A DNA stretch of 8,042 nt, from the NCBI GenBank assembly GCA_035546175.1, contig DASZWW010000380.1:1-8042 (forward strand). Direction: 5' to 3'. The number at the start of each line of letters is the position of its first letter. Position 1 is the stretch's first letter. Below are positions 6,827 through 8,042 of the stretch, piece after piece. Both the position numbers and the translations under genes were made by a program. Under the pieces are notes generated by a model. It was not told the DNA's origin and did not search any database. It was given only the letters and a program-made list of their open reading frames with translations. Source of the DNA: DASZFV01 sp035546175 (GTDB lineage Bacteria > Myxococcota_A > Polyangia > Fen-1088).

Positions 6827-8041
6827 TCAGTGCGAGGCGAAGCTGAAGGTCGTGGCCGCGCTCCCGCTCGAGAAGGTGACCGGCGTCCCCGCCGCGGCGA
6901 GCTCGACGAGGATCGCCTGCTGCGCGAAGAGGGGTCCGGTCGTGTCCGGGGTGCACCCGGCGGGCGAGAGGTCCGGCCGGTAGCTGCACCGCTGGACCGC
7001 GTTGGGCGTCCAGGTGCACGTCAGATCGAAGCGCGCGCCGCCGGCCACGGGGCCGCCCTCGCTGCCCGTGGCCGCCGCGCAGGTCGCGTCCGGGATGGGC
7101 AGCCAGAGCGGCGAATCGCCGATGCTGGCGTGCCAGTCGGCGATGCGCAGCGTCGCCTGGACGGCCATCGGGCTCAAGGCCGTCTGGGTCTCGTTGAGGG
7201 GCTGCACGTGGAACGTGTTGAGCCCCGAGACGTCGATGATCGCGCCTCCGGGCCCGATCTGGTTGGTGACGGAGATGTCGGCCGGCTGCAGCTTGATCCC
7301 CGGCGCGCAGGACGTGCCGGCCGTGCTCACCGCGAGCCAGGCGGCCGAGACGGGCGCCGCGCAGCCCTGCGGCTCGGGGAGCGACGCCGGATCGCCCGCC
7401 GCATCGACCGCGGCCGCGCCGCTCGGCCAGCTGTCGGTGGTCCTCGTCCCGTCGGTGCCGTTCTGGACGTCGACCTCCGACCACATCAGGAACGACTGAT
7501 CGAGATCGATGCCGCCGGCCGCGGCGGTCGTCGGCACGCGCGCGCGCACCGTCCAGGTGGGGCACACGATCGAGCTCCCGGAGCCGGAGCAGCCGACGTC
7601 GAGGCGAGCGTCCGCGGAGATCCGCGCCGGCACGTCGGCGCTCGTCCACGCCGTCTGCGCGGCGGTGCGCTGGAACGCCGCGACCGACAGGGCCGCGCCC
7701 GCCATGCCGGCGCTCGTGGTCGCCGCCGCGACGCGCGTGAGCCGCAGGACCGTGGCCGTGCCGGTGGTGGTGTTGTGGAAGCCGACCCAGACGGCGTCGC
7801 CCGGCGCGACGCTCCCCGGATCGGAGGCGACGTGCCAGCGCAGGACGAGCGCCGCGGGCGTCGCCGTGTCGTCGACGAGCGCGCTCAGCGTGGCGTTCGG
7901 GAAGCCGAACGCGAAGGAGCCGCTCCACCTGGGATCGTCGAAGGGCGCCGCCCCCGCCCACCAGTCGGGAAGGCCGGACTGGCCCGGGACGCCGGCCGCC
8001 GGCGGGAAGCAGACCGCGTCGGCTCCCGCGCCCGCGCCGGC
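6827..8041 (-). CDS. Probable secreted beta-rich protein, 5' end outside the window
   Basis: The frame is open from the stop at 6829-6827 to the right edge, giving 404 visible residues and no N-terminus, so the ATG at 7705 is an internal methionine. The composition is Ala/Gly/Thr/Ser-rich with scattered cysteines (visible residues 11, 151, 160, 227, 245, 321, 342, 352, 363), typical of an exported disulfide-bonded protein. The signal peptide would lie outside. Residues 38-100 (PRWSGSFAFGFPNATLSALVDD...LVLRWHVASD...GDAVWVGF) resemble the start of CBM9/DOMON-like beta-sandwiches. A later part has paired cysteines around FDLTCTW...QRCSYRPDLSPAGC, and the end is ILVELAAAGTPVTFSSGSAATTFSF, a strand pattern seen in surface proteins of Myxococcota. 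I can support 'secreted, beta-rich' but not an enzyme or ligand. It converges with the CxxC gene, 29 bases apart, and shows no link to the aro/acc operon. Confidence 0.75.
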   Translation of the reverse strand, partial: AGAGAGADAVCFPPAAGVPGQSGLPDWWAGAAPFDDPRWSGSFAFGFPNATLSALVDDTATPAALVLRWHVASDPGSVAPGDAVWVGFHNTTTGTATVLRLTRVAAATTSAGMAGAALSVAAFQRTAAQTAWTSADVPARISADARLDVGCSGSGSSIVCPTWTVRARVPTTAAAGGIDLDQSFLMWSEVDVQNGTDGTRTTDSWPSGAAAVDAAGDPASLPEPQGCAAPVSAAWLAVSTAGTSCAPGIKLQPADISVTNQIGPGGAIIDVSGLNTFHVQPLNETQTALSPMAVQATLRIADWHASIGDSPLWLPIPDATCAAATGSEGGPVAGGARFDLTCTWTPNAVQRCSYRPDLSPAGCTPDTTGPLFAQQAILVELAAAGTPVTFSSGSAATTFSFASH

Positions 8042-8042
8042 T

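Noticed and set aside
6363..7961. A 532-codon minus-strand frame across the convergent genes
   Set aside because: It is antisense to the CxxC gene and out of frame with the secreted protein, and its product is compositional noise.

Overview
The window is very GC-rich, with almost every third codon position G or C. It carries housekeeping genes in an arrangement typical of Myxococcota or other former Deltaproteobacteria. The evidence is the aroK-aroB and accB-accC pairs on one strand, a roadblock/LC7 protein, a sigma-54 activator and a large secreted beta-rich protein. The assignment to a phylum is inference; no rRNA or tRNA gene is present to confirm it. I see no insertion sequence, CRISPR array, integrase or tRNA.

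Layout. A probable operon on the minus strand runs right to left from about 5195 to 1092: promoter, aroK (shikimate kinase), aroB (3-dehydroquinate synthase, 4-base overlap with aroK), a roadblock/LC7 protein, accB (biotin carrier) and accC (biotin carboxylase). A TPR-repeat protein follows at 999-1 on the same strand and runs off the left edge. Upstream of the operon, also on the minus strand, is a sigma-54-type AAA+ activator (6214-5204) with no sensor domain. Divergent from it, with only 40 bases between the two starts, is a plus-strand gene for a small protein with four CxxC pairs (6255-6797). Converging on that gene is the 3' part of a minus-strand gene for a probably secreted, cysteine-containing, beta-rich protein (8041-6827), whose N-terminus lies outside the window.

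How the genes work together. AroB and AroK act in the shikimate pathway to chorismate and aromatic amino acids. AccB and AccC carry and carboxylate biotin for acetyl-CoA carboxylase, the entry to fatty-acid synthesis. The two pathways appear to share one transcript, and the roadblock protein sits exactly between them. In many relatives, as I recall, that position holds aroQ, a Xaa-Pro peptidase and efp.

Noncoding structure. There is a near-consensus sigma-70 promoter for aroK whose -35 box lies inside an inverted repeat just after the activator gene. Two strong hairpins fill the accB-accC gap, another follows accC, and a 13-base tandem duplication spans the roadblock stop codon. No stretch longer than 300 bases lacks a gene. 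I did not find a clearly new multi-gene system. The best leads are the CxxC protein, the roadblock gene inside an aro/acc operon, and the structured accB-accC spacer.
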